From the NCBI RefSeq assembly GCF_018100795.1, contig NZ_JAGJDY010000013.1:44669-108668 (forward strand): DNA of 64,000 bases, in the 5' to 3' direction. How positions within the stretch are numbered: the first letter of the stretch is position 1; every line of letters begins with the position of its first letter. Shown here in pieces: positions 28,281 to 35,852 of this stretch. The stretch comes from Alteromonas sp. MMG017 (GTDB lineage Bacteria; Pseudomonadota; Gammaproteobacteria; Enterobacterales; Alteromonadaceae). The notes beneath the pieces were generated by a model, which was given only the letters and a program-made list of their open reading frames with translations, ran no database searches and was not told the origin of the DNA. A program made the translations under genes and the position numbers.

Positions 28281-30320
28281 TTAATGTGTTATTGCGTATC
28301 TGCCGGTTTCTATCATATCAAAAGTAATGTTGGCAGCTTCATCTAAGAACGGATCTAACTCTTCCATATCTTCAGGTAGGTCATCAAGTGTTTTGACTAA
28401 TTCTTTACCCATACGCTGTAAACGTTCATTGGCTCTTTCGAGTGCTTTTTCTTCAGCTTCTTTTTTATCTGACTCACGTTCAGATTTTACCAATGATATA
28501 AAGTTCTTATCTTTGTTTTCTTTGTACTCAACAATATCGTCGTGAATATAAGAAAATTCAGGGTCTTGCATAATACGTTTATTATGTTTCGCCGTTAATA
28601 CGTCAAGTGCAGCTTGGCCGTCAGCAAATGTAGTGTAATTTGCGCGGTTAATACTGTCCCAAGGTAATGCGTTATCCTGTTGGCTTTCACCCCAGTCAGC
28701 AGGTTCAATTGCTGAAGGATAAAGAATATCAGGCACTACCCCTTTGTGCTGCGTACTTCCACCGTCAATACGATAGAACTTAGCGATGGTGAATTGCACG
28801 CTACCTAATGGGTTGTCGTACAAGTCATAAATTTTACCTAAACCACGGTGTTGTTGTACGGTGCCTTTACCGAAAGTTTGTTCACCAATAATGAGTGCGC
28901 GGTTATAATCTTGCATTGCAGCGGCGAAAATCTCTGACGCCGACGCACTGTAACGGTCTACTAAAACCGTTAACGGGCCATCGTAAGATACTTTTCCGTC
29001 GGTATCGCGATTGACGCTAACTTTAGTTTGCCCATAACGAATTTGTACCACAGGCCCTTTTTCAATGAAAAGACCGGTAAGCAAAGTCGCTTCTGTTAAA
29101 GAACCACCACCATTGCCGCGCAAATCTACAATGATACCTTTAACGTTTTGTGCTTTAAGGCTGTTTATTTCCTTTTCAACATCGGCGTGTAGGTTGTTGT
29201 AGAAGCTAGGAATAGTAATAACACCTAAAGGCTGATTTGCATGGGGTCCAGTTTCAGGCGTGTAAACCTCAGACTGTGCAGCTCGGTCTTCAAGCTTAAT
29301 TTTGTCGCGAGTAAGGCTAACTACAGACATGGTTTTCGCATCTGTCGCGCCTTTTTGAACTTGCAAGCGTACCGCACTGCCTTTTGGCCCTTTGATAAGC
29401 TCTACAACTTCATCTAAACGCCAGCCGACGACATCAACAAACTCTTCATCTTCTTGAGCCACACCAACAATTTTATCTTCAGGCTTTAACGCCCCAGATT
29501 CATCGGCAGGACCGCCTGGCACTACGCTTTTAATTACAGTGTAATCTTCTTCGCTTTGAAGTACTGCACCAATACCTTCAAATTCCAAATTCATTTCCAT
29601 TTGGAATCGGTCAGCGTTGCGCGGTGAAAGATAACTCGTGTGAGCTTCGATGGTACGCGCAAATGCATTCATAGCAATTTGAAATACATCTTCGCTTTTG
29701 GTTTGTTTAGTTCGCTTGATAGAGCGTGTGTAGCGTTTCTCAAGAAGTTCTTTTGCTTCTTCCCACGTTTTATCAGCAAGAATAAGATTTAATGCGTCGT
29801 ACTTAACACGTTGACGCCAAATCTCATCTAATTCATCTTTGCTTGTAGGCCATTCGGCTTCTTCGCGATCGTAATAAAACTTGTCATCGGCTTTTTCAAA
29901 ATCAAAAGGCCCTTTCTCTAACGCAGCTAACGCAAACTCGTAGCGCTCGATACGACGCTGCGCACTCACATTGTACATGTTGTAAGCAACAGAAAGGTTA
30001 CCCTTGCTCAACGCATCATCAAAAGCATTTCGATATTTTTCGAAACCCACCACATCAGACAATAAAAGGACTTGCTTGTTGTGATCTAAAGATTCAATGA
30101 AGCGCTGATAGATTCGTGCCGATAACACATCATCCAACGAAATTTCTTTATAGTGAGCGCGGGTAAATAACGCACTAACGCGTTTTGCAGCAACACTATG
30201 CTGTGTCTCTTGTTGAAGAACGGGAAGCTCTTCAACATCTGGGGTTGTGGTGACTGCACCAGCGCCTACCCCAACGGTAAGAAATGCACTAGCAATGGAA
30301 ATTCGAAGGATATCTTTCAT
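28281..30320 (-). CDS. prc: Tail-specific carboxy-terminal protease Prc
   Basis: Periplasmic serine protease that trims penicillin-binding protein 3, lipoproteins and misfolded proteins from their C-termini. Signal peptide (MKDILRISIASAFLTVGVGA), an N-terminal helical domain, PDZ domain (GIGAVLQSEEDYTVIKSVVPGG, about 240-320), and the S41 core with DLRGNGGGSL, catalytic Ser in DRYSASASEIFAAAM (about 458) and catalytic Lys in GEQTFGKGTVQ (about 484), followed by the C-terminal helical DUF3340-type region. Length 679 against 682 in E. coli. It starts 2 bases after the proQ stop, the conserved proQ-prc pair. Confidence 0.97.
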   Translation of the reverse strand: MKDILRISIASAFLTVGVGAGAVTTTPDVEELPVLQQETQHSVAAKRVSALFTRAHYKEISLDDVLSARIYQRFIESLDHNKQVLLLSDVVGFEKYRNAFDDALSKGNLSVAYNMYNVSAQRRIERYEFALAALEKGPFDFEKADDKFYYDREEAEWPTSKDELDEIWRQRVKYDALNLILADKTWEEAKELLEKRYTRSIKRTKQTKSEDVFQIAMNAFARTIEAHTSYLSPRNADRFQMEMNLEFEGIGAVLQSEEDYTVIKSVVPGGPADESGALKPEDKIVGVAQEDEEFVDVVGWRLDEVVELIKGPKGSAVRLQVQKGATDAKTMSVVSLTRDKIKLEDRAAQSEVYTPETGPHANQPLGVITIPSFYNNLHADVEKEINSLKAQNVKGIIVDLRGNGGGSLTEATLLTGLFIEKGPVVQIRYGQTKVSVNRDTDGKVSYDGPLTVLVDRYSASASEIFAAAMQDYNRALIIGEQTFGKGTVQQHRGLGKIYDLYDNPLGSVQFTIAKFYRIDGGSTQHKGVVPDILYPSAIEPADWGESQQDNALPWDSINRANYTTFADGQAALDVLTAKHNKRIMQDPEFSYIHDDIVEYKENKDKNFISLVKSERESDKKEAEEKALERANERLQRMGKELVKTLDDLPEDMEELDPFLDEAANITFDMIETGRYAITH

Positions 30321-30322
30321 AT

Positions 30323-30994
30323 TTACGACCTCTTGGAGCGTGCCAAACGTAAAGCATCTGCATTTACTTTTACCACCATACCTGAGTCTAACTGAACATG
30401 AATACCGTCTTTGGCAATTTCGGTGATAACGGCTGGCATAGGTGTTTTACCTAATTTAACCGTTACGTTCGTACCTTGTTGCATATCGGCATCAGTCAAT
30501 TTAGCCGGTGGTGTCTTAGTTGGTCTCTGAATTTTCGGTTTAGTTCCCTGCTGGCCTTCTTTGTTGCTGCCTGCAGGCGCCGAACCAGTAGATTTCGGAC
30601 GAGCAAATTGACGTTTTTCTTTCTTTTGAGGCTGCTGAGCTTGCTTAGCTTTGCGCTTTTCGGCGGCTTTCGCTTTGCTCTCTTCTAGCTGCTTCTGTGC
30701 ATGATCGGCATGCTCTTTCTCAATAGTTTCCCCTTCAACACCATCTAAGTCGACACGGTTTGCGCCTTCTTTGATACTGTAGAGGTAGCGCCAGCTGTTT
30801 GTATAGTGGCGAAGTGTAGAGCGGAGTAATGTTTTACTCACTCGTTCTTCGCTTTCTAAACGCTGGGCTAAATCTTGAAAGATGCCAATCTTAAGTGGTA
30901 GGGCTTCGCCTTCAATACTAAAGCATTTAGGGAAGGTCTCGGAAAGGAAAGCGATAACTTCCTTACTGCTAGTAAACTTTTCTGGTGATTCCAT
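30323..30994 (-). CDS. proQ: RNA chaperone ProQ
   Basis: A FinO-domain RNA-binding protein of 223 residues that binds structured sRNAs and mRNA 3' ends. FinO domain (about 5-120): SSKEVIAFLSETFPKCFS, PLKIGIFQDLAQRL, LRSTLRHYTNSWRYLYS and GANRVDLDG. Then a basic, Lys/Gln/Ala-rich linker and a C-terminal Tudor-like domain (GTNVTVKLGKTPMPAVITEI). The ATG at 30994 is chosen by family alignment; a TTG 21 bases upstream is also in frame. It begins 17 bases after an acidic small gene and ends 2 bases before prc, so it is co-expressed with both. Confidence 0.96.
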   Translation of the reverse strand: MESPEKFTSSKEVIAFLSETFPKCFSIEGEALPLKIGIFQDLAQRLESEERVSKTLLRSTLRHYTNSWRYLYSIKEGANRVDLDGVEGETIEKEHADHAQKQLEESKAKAAEKRKAKQAQQPQKKEKRQFARPKSTGSAPAGSNKEGQQGTKPKIQRPTKTPPAKLTDADMQQGTNVTVKLGKTPMPAVITEIAKDGIHVQLDSGMVVKVNADALRLARSKRS

Positions 30995-31011
30995 TAAACT
31001 TTCTAAATTAT

Positions 31012-31302
31012 TCAAGAGATTTCTTCATTACTCTCATCATCCCAAGTTGCCAGCGCGTGGTCAACCCAATCGAGTAATTCGTCATCATCAATTTCTAATA
31101 AATGTTTATCTTGTTGCCAAGACTCCCAACCGTGTTGCAATAATTGTTCAAGCCGATGGGTTTCAATATCTTCATCGGCTCTATCATAAATTGCGTGAAG
31201 TACGAAATTTAATCGTTCTGACGCTTCATCAGGGTCATCATGATTGTCTTCCATATCTTCATAAGTAGATAGTACTACATGGATGTCAACGTTGTATTTC
31301 AT
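31012..31302 (-). CDS. Acidic hypothetical protein between msrC and proQ
   Basis: A 96-residue protein not recognised. It starts MKYNVDIHVVLSTYEDM, has an alpha/beta look, and is strongly acidic (two DDD/EDD clusters and a DDESNEE tail). Its start overlaps the msrC stop by 4 bases (ATGA) and proQ follows 17 bases later, so it is translated within the msrC-proQ-prc operon. In E. coli the homologues of msrC and proQ are adjacent without this gene. An acidic protein encoded just before the basic RNA chaperone ProQ could be a partner or regulator, but this is speculation from position and charge. Confidence 0.75.
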   Translation of the reverse strand: MKYNVDIHVVLSTYEDMEDNHDDPDEASERLNFVLHAIYDRADEDIETHRLEQLLQHGWESWQQDKHLLEIDDDELLDWVDHALATWDDESNEEIS

Positions 31303-31760
31303 AACGATTGCTGAGATTCAATAAGTATATCGGCTATTTTACACAACCCAAGCTCATCTTGCTCGTCGAAACGAGAAAATTCTGGGCTGTCGATATCTAA
31401 AACACCAATTAGTTCGTCATTTACCACAAGAGGAATGACGATTTCGGAGTTTGAAGCGGCGTCGCAGGCAATGTGGCCAGAGAAGGCATGAACATCTGCA
31501 ATGCGCTGTACTGTGCGGGTTTCAGCGGCAGTACCACACACACCCTTCCCCATAGGAATACGGATGCAAGCGGGTTGTCCTTGGAAAGGCCCCAACACTA
31601 ACTGCGCTTCTTTATAAAAATAAAAACCAGCCCAATTTACCTTATCGAGATGGTTAAAAAGTAGTGCACTGATGTTCGCCATGTTGGCAATGACATCGTG
31701 CTCACCAGCAACCAGGCTTTTCGCCTGGCTTATTAACTGGGCGTATTGTTCTTCTTTCAA
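31299..31760 (-). CDS. msrC: Free methionine-(R)-sulfoxide reductase (GAF domain)
   Basis: A 153-residue GAF-domain enzyme of the MsrC (YebR) family that reduces free methionine-R-sulfoxide with thioredoxin. The three family cysteines are present in QPACIRIPMGKGVCGTAAE and GHIACDAASNSEIVIPL, with NWAGFYFY and GVLDIDSPEFSRFD also conserved. The start is TTG at 31760 with GGGT 6 bases upstream; E. coli MsrC begins at the same place by alignment. It is the first gene of a unit with the acidic protein, proQ and prc. Confidence 0.93.
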   Translation of the reverse strand: MKEEQYAQLISQAKSLVAGEHDVIANMANISALLFNHLDKVNWAGFYFYKEAQLVLGPFQGQPACIRIPMGKGVCGTAAETRTVQRIADVHAFSGHIACDAASNSEIVIPLVVNDELIGVLDIDSPEFSRFDEQDELGLCKIADILIESQQSL

Positions 31761-31772
31761 ACGGTTACCCTG

Positions 31773-32525
31773 CTATTGAATAATAGTAAAACTAACGTTT
31801 ATACGTGCTTCAACGGTTTCTTGCCCTGGTAAAGAAACAGACATTTCTTTGGCAAACGCGTCTGCGCGCATAACTGGAACGGGCATATTGCCACCAGATT
31901 CAGAGATTGCAACTACTTCGCCCACTTCAACGCCTAATTCCTTCGCTAAAAGTGCTGCTCGCGCCTTCGCGTCTTTCACAGCTGCGACTAAAGCTGTTTG
32001 GTATGCATTGGTTTGCGTTGTACTCACAAACGAAAATTGTTGAATACGATCGACACCGCGTCCTAGTACACCGTCCAGCACTTTATCATAGTTTTCAATA
32101 TTGGAATCAGTCACTGATATTTCGCGACTTAACGTAAACCCTTCTTGCACTCGGCCGTTAGGACTGTTCACGTATCGTGGTGTTAGACGAACCTGCATAG
32201 ATTGAATGTTGTTACGTTCAATACCCTGCTCTAGCAAAAAGCTAACAACAGATCGTAAATCCGACGCAAGGGTAGTATTAAGCTTTCCAACGGTTTCGCC
32301 TTGTTCTTCAATAACAAAGGTAACTGAGTATGCATTTGGCGTAACTGACATTGCGCCTGTGCCTTGAACATGAATAAGCTGTTGTTGCTGTTGCGCCATT
32401 GATGCCGTACTTAGCATTGTGGCGACGATACCCGTTAATAATACTATCGGTGATAAGCGCTTGCGTGCGTTCTTGCGTACGTCAATACGTTTTAAAGGCG
32501 CCGCTAGTTTATTGATTGAATTCAT
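31773..32525 (-). CDS. SIMPL-domain (DUF541) periplasmic protein
   Basis: A 250-residue exported protein of the SIMPL/DUF541 family (E. coli YggE is the best-known member and lowers oxidative stress). A long basic N-region and hydrophobic core (VLLTGIVATMLSTASMAQ) form the signal peptide, followed by a Gln run and the domain: IHVQGTGAMSVTPNAYSVTF, NIQSMQVRLTPRY, GFTLSREISVTD and AVKDAKARAALLAKELGVEVG. A GGAG lies 7 bases before the ATG. It ends 12 bases before msrC, which, with its link to oxidative stress, suggests one stress-related unit, though it may also have its own promoter. Confidence 0.9.
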   Translation of the reverse strand: MNSINKLAAPLKRIDVRKNARKRLSPIVLLTGIVATMLSTASMAQQQQQLIHVQGTGAMSVTPNAYSVTFVIEEQGETVGKLNTTLASDLRSVVSFLLEQGIERNNIQSMQVRLTPRYVNSPNGRVQEGFTLSREISVTDSNIENYDKVLDGVLGRGVDRIQQFSFVSTTQTNAYQTALVAAVKDAKARAALLAKELGVEVGEVVAISESGGNMPVPVMRADAFAKEMSVSLPGQETVEARINVSFTIIQ

Positions 32526-32711
32526 TCAAAACTCCGTGTTCATTATCATTAATTCAGGCAAATCATAAGTAACGGTAAGTGAACCTATTATGAACCGCAA
32601 CTAAATCATTCATAAAACAGGCGATTTAACAGATACGTGAGTTTTAATAAAAAGCGTTAAATTTTTTTTGCTTTAGACGGCAAATGAATGGCGGAAATCA
32701 AGGGCAGAAAT

Positions 32712-32739
32712 AAAAAGTGGGCTCGATGGCCCACTTTTG
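32712..32739 (-). terminator. Intrinsic terminator of the class V aminotransferase gene
   Basis: On the minus strand the stem AAAAGTGGGC / GCCCACTTTT is followed by a T run (TTTTTATTTC), about 35 bases after the aminotransferase stop. Confidence 0.85.
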
Positions 32740-32774
32740 GTGTTTTGAATGCTTGAATACCAAATTTCAGTCTA

Positions 32775-33896
32775 TTATTTCAATACTTTTTGTAAGGAGG
32801 TGAGGCAATGGTCGATATTGCGAGGTTTGCAGGCATAGCCCATTAATCCAATTCGCCATACCTTGCCTGCGAATTCACCTAAACCCGCACCAATTTCTAA
32901 ATTAAAATCGTTGAGTAATCTTGAGCGAACTTCAGCGTCATTAACACCGTCTGGAATATTGACTACATTAAGTTGAGGTAGACGATATTCGGCATCTACG
33001 GCAAGCGAGAGACCTAAGCCTTCTAGTCCAGCCACCAGCTCGTTATGACCAGTTTGATGACGTTGCCATGCGTTTTCTAAGCCTTCTTCTTTTAAAATAA
33101 GTAAGGCTTCGTAAAATGCATACATACTGTTTACTGGTGCGGTATGGTGATAAGCGCGCTTAGCCCCTTTCCCCCAATAGCCAACAATTAAATTCATGTC
33201 TAAAAACCAGCTTTGTACTTTAGTTTTGCGGTTTTGAATAACATGCACTGCCCGGTCACTAAACGATACTGGTGAAATGCCCGGCACGCAGCTTAAACAT
33301 TTTTGAGAGCCAGAATAAATGGCATCAATGCCCCATCCATCTACGTCTAGCTCCATACCGCCTAGAGAGGTTACGGCATCTACTATCGATAAACAGTCGT
33401 ACTGTTTTCCAAGTTCACATAAACGTTTTGCATCGTTTCTCACGCCGGTTGACGTTTCTGCATGTACAAAAGCAAGCACTTTGATATCGGCATCTTTTTT
33501 AAGTGCATCTTCTACCGCGTTTAAATCGGTTTGCTTACCCCAATCGTTTTTAATCACGATGGCTTGACCACCGCATCTTTCAACATTTTCCACCATACGG
33601 TTGCCGAACACGCCATTAATACATACCAGCACTTTATCGCCGGGCTCAACAAGGTTAACAAAACAAGCTTCCATCCCCGCAGAACCTGGGGCAGAAATAG
33701 GCATTGTTAATGCATTTTCAGTTTTAAATGCGTATTGAAGAAGCTGTTTGGTGGCATCCATAAGCTCGATAAATAGCGGGTCTAAATGACCAACAGTCGG
33801 TCTGGCAATCGCATTGAGAATACGAGGGTTTACGTCTGAAGGACCAGGCCCCATTAACGTGCGCTCAGGCGGAAGAAAAGTAGAGTGCGTTTGCAT
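32775..33896 (-). CDS. Class V aminotransferase (alanine-glyoxylate / serine-pyruvate type)
   Basis: A 373-residue PLP enzyme of the AGT branch, which interconverts amino donors such as alanine or serine with glyoxylate or pyruvate. Features: LMGPGPSDVNPRIL at the N-terminus, SAPGSAGMEACFVNL (phosphate-binding), HAETSTGV, DAVTSLGGMELDVDGW with the cofactor Asp, the Schiff-base Lys in YSGSQKCLSCVPG, and C-terminal GLMGYACKPRNI. The start at 33896 has AAGGA upstream; the frame is open 9 more codons without support. Substrate pair cannot be fixed by eye. It stands alone with its own terminator. Confidence 0.9.
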   Translation of the reverse strand: MQTHSTFLPPERTLMGPGPSDVNPRILNAIARPTVGHLDPLFIELMDATKQLLQYAFKTENALTMPISAPGSAGMEACFVNLVEPGDKVLVCINGVFGNRMVENVERCGGQAIVIKNDWGKQTDLNAVEDALKKDADIKVLAFVHAETSTGVRNDAKRLCELGKQYDCLSIVDAVTSLGGMELDVDGWGIDAIYSGSQKCLSCVPGISPVSFSDRAVHVIQNRKTKVQSWFLDMNLIVGYWGKGAKRAYHHTAPVNSMYAFYEALLILKEEGLENAWQRHQTGHNELVAGLEGLGLSLAVDAEYRLPQLNVVNIPDGVNDAEVRSRLLNDFNLEIGAGLGEFAGKVWRIGLMGYACKPRNIDHCLTSLQKVLK

Positions 33897-34034
33897 ATCA
33901 GTCCTTAACAATAATAGTAACAATAGCGTATCTGCATTCTTACAATCTTAACGGCTAGGTACAACAGCTTGTTATGAACATAACTGATATGAATGGAAAC
34001 GTCTTGCGCCATAACTAGGCCTACCTTGAGCAAG

Positions 34035-34160
34035 ATGTGGATAACCCGTGCGTATCATGAGGATAAAGAGGAATTGAAAAATTTCAAAAACTCCGACCAG
34101 TATGAAGCCTATGATTATTCAAAGGTTATTATCATTTTATTTGGATTAGGGGTTCTGTAA
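34035..34160 (+). CDS. Candidate 41-residue small membrane protein
   Basis: An ATG-started open frame of 41 codons on the plus strand inside a 521-base gap between two minus-strand genes. The peptide begins MWITRAYHEDKEELKNF, is highly charged for 29 residues, and ends in a hydrophobic segment VIIILFGLGVL at the very C-terminus, like a tail-anchored small protein. A GAG lies 4 bases before the ATG, a weak Shine-Dalgarno. Support for transcription is indirect: an intrinsic terminator on the same strand lies 130 bases downstream, and an inverted repeat GTTATG-AA-CATAAC lies about 50 bases upstream. It could equally be a chance frame in an sRNA locus. Confidence 0.35.
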   Translation: MWITRAYHEDKEELKNFKNSDQYEAYDYSKVIIILFGLGVL

Positions 34161-34321
34161 AATAAAATTCACAATGTTTAGTTTATAAAATAAACAAATA
34201 TGGACTATAGTTAATGTCCGTCTGAAAGAATTTGCATGCACTTCTCCCTTGCAATAGTTAGCGCACGGCTCAGCAATGAGCCATTCCCCTATGCCCAGAA
34301 CCTATGTTCTGGGCATTTTTT
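34161..34321 (+). ncRNA. Candidate structured RNA / 3' UTR ending in an intrinsic terminator
   Basis: No protein-coding frame explains this plus-strand stretch, yet it ends in an excellent terminator. Inside lies hairpin GGCTCA-GCAA-TGAGCC (34267-34282), whose loop GCAA is a GNRA tetraloop, a mark of folded RNA. The flanking annotated genes are both on the minus strand, so the terminator must serve a plus-strand transcript: either a free-standing sRNA starting near 34200-34230 or the 3' end of the 41-codon frame upstream. No named RNA family was recognised. Confidence 0.45.
34291..34321 (+). terminator. Plus-strand intrinsic terminator in an intergenic gap
   Basis: Ten-base stem ATGCCCAGAA / TTCTGGGCAT with a 6-base loop followed directly by TTTTT. 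On the minus strand the stem is not followed by T, so the direction is plus. No annotated plus-strand gene precedes it, apart from the candidate small ORF. Confidence 0.85.
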
Positions 34322-34417
34322 ATGAAAAATACAAAATTTTTCTGCTGCAGAGCGCTAAAATTAAGGGGAGATAAAGAGGAATAATAGGCACATAATAATT
34401 TGGCTTGCGCGTGCTGC

Positions 34418-34936
34418 TTAAACCTCAGAAAGGTGCTTATTATAATGCGTTGCATTGTGCGCATAATGCGCAGCAGATGCTTGAAGCTTTTCCTCTACAC
34501 TACTATCAAGCTGCTTTACCACTTTGCCTAGCGAGCCCACCACTAAGCTGTAGTCTGGAATTTCCATATTTTCGGTAATTAACGCATTTGCGCCAATAAT
34601 GCAGTACTTCCCAATTTTTGCGCCGTTTAACACCACGGCATTAATCCCAATTAGAGAGTAATCACCTACCGTGCAGCCATGCAACATAACTTTATGGCCC
34701 ACGGTTACGCCTTTACCTAACGTAAGAGGAATACCGGAGTCGGTATGGAGCACACTACCGTCTTGTACGTTAGTAAGCTCTCCTACCGTAATCGCGTCCA
34801 TATCTCCGCGAATAACCACATTGAACCATACACTGCTATGGGGCTTTAATATCACGTTGCCTATAACATGTGCGCCGGGGGCAACATAACTGGTGCTATC
34901 ACACTTAGGCCTTAACGTATCCAGTGAGTATTGCAT
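34418..34936 (-). CDS. Gamma-class carbonic anhydrase-like hexapeptide protein
   Basis: A 172-residue left-handed beta-helix protein of the gamma carbonic anhydrase/YrdA family. Hexapeptide turns run through the middle ([69 protein letters not shown]), and three His in the spacing H-x16-H-x4-H (in VLHTD, VGHK and MLHGC) match the metal ligands of the family. A C-terminal helix follows. Many members have no measurable anhydrase activity, so the reaction is uncertain. It is 52 bases downstream of tesB on the same strand. Confidence 0.9.
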   Translation of the reverse strand: MQYSLDTLRPKCDSTSYVAPGAHVIGNVILKPHSSVWFNVVIRGDMDAITVGELTNVQDGSVLHTDSGIPLTLGKGVTVGHKVMLHGCTVGDYSLIGINAVVLNGAKIGKYCIIGANALITENMEIPDYSLVVGSLGKVVKQLDSSVEEKLQASAAHYAHNATHYNKHLSEV

Positions 34937-34988
34937 AAGCGTTCCTTGTACATAATTTAAAATACTGTGCTCTCAAGACAAAATGTCT

Positions 34989-35852
34989 TTAGTCGACATC
35001 GACCTGTCGCATCAAGCCTTCTTGGGTTGCAGAGGCTACTAACTCACCTTGTTGAGTGAAAATCTGACCTCTCACCAACCCTCTTGCTCCGCCACTAAAT
35101 GGACTTTCCATTACATATAATAACCATTCATTCATATTAACAGGACGGTGAAACCACATAGCATGATCAATAGTCGCAATACGTAGCGATTTGTCGGTGA
35201 CTGAAATGCCGTGTGGCTGTAATGACGTACTTAAAAAATGGTAATCAGAAGCATACGCTAACGCGGCTTGTTGCAGTGTGATCTCAGGGGCAAGCTCGTT
35301 TCTTGCTTTCATCCAAATATAGCGCTTAGCGGGTTGGCGATTAGACTGATAGGAGTTCGCCGCACCTATGGTACGAATATCGACCGGGCGATGATAACTT
35401 AATGCTTCTCGCATAGGACGGGCGATTTTGTCGAAGTTTTTTTCATAAAACTCGATATCAGACTGTACTTCTTCTGGCGGCGGCACGTCAGGCATATCCG
35501 CTTGCTGATGATGCATTCCTTTCTCTGGTACTTGGAAAGATGCCGTCATGTAAAAGATGTTTCGACCGCCTTGAATTGCTTTTACCCTTCGGGCAGAAAA
35601 GCTACGGCCATCTCGCACCACTTCTACATCGTAGACCACAGGTTTCTTTGCATCGCCAGGAAGCAAAAAGTAAGTATGAAACGAATGAGCTACACGGTCT
35701 TTGTCTACCGTTTCATAAGCGGCGGCTAACGCCTGCCCTAGTACTTGACCGCCAAATAATGCACGAAAGCCTAAATCCCAACTTTGTCCGCGATATAAAC
35801 CCGCTTCCACAGTCTCTAATTCAAATAACGAAGATAATTTAACCTCAGGCAT
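34989..35852 (-). CDS. tesB: Acyl-CoA thioesterase II
   Basis: Double hot-dog thioesterase of 287 residues (E. coli TesB 286) that hydrolyses medium and long acyl-CoAs in the cytoplasm. Conserved blocks: GLYRGQSWDLGFRALFGGQV, VAHSFHTYFLLPGD, SFSARRVKAIQGGRNIF, the catalytic Asp region YASDYHFLSTSLQPHG, TIDHAMWFHRP and SGGARGLVRGQIFTQ. Start ATG 35852 matches E. coli TesB; the frame is open further into the upstream gene. It overlaps the end of the kinase-like gene by 8 bases, so the two are translated together. Confidence 0.95.
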   Translation of the reverse strand: MPEVKLSSLFELETVEAGLYRGQSWDLGFRALFGGQVLGQALAAAYETVDKDRVAHSFHTYFLLPGDAKKPVVYDVEVVRDGRSFSARRVKAIQGGRNIFYMTASFQVPEKGMHHQQADMPDVPPPEEVQSDIEFYEKNFDKIARPMREALSYHRPVDIRTIGAANSYQSNRQPAKRYIWMKARNELAPEITLQQAALAYASDYHFLSTSLQPHGISVTDKSLRIATIDHAMWFHRPVNMNEWLLYVMESPFSGGARGLVRGQIFTQQGELVASATQEGLMRQVDVD

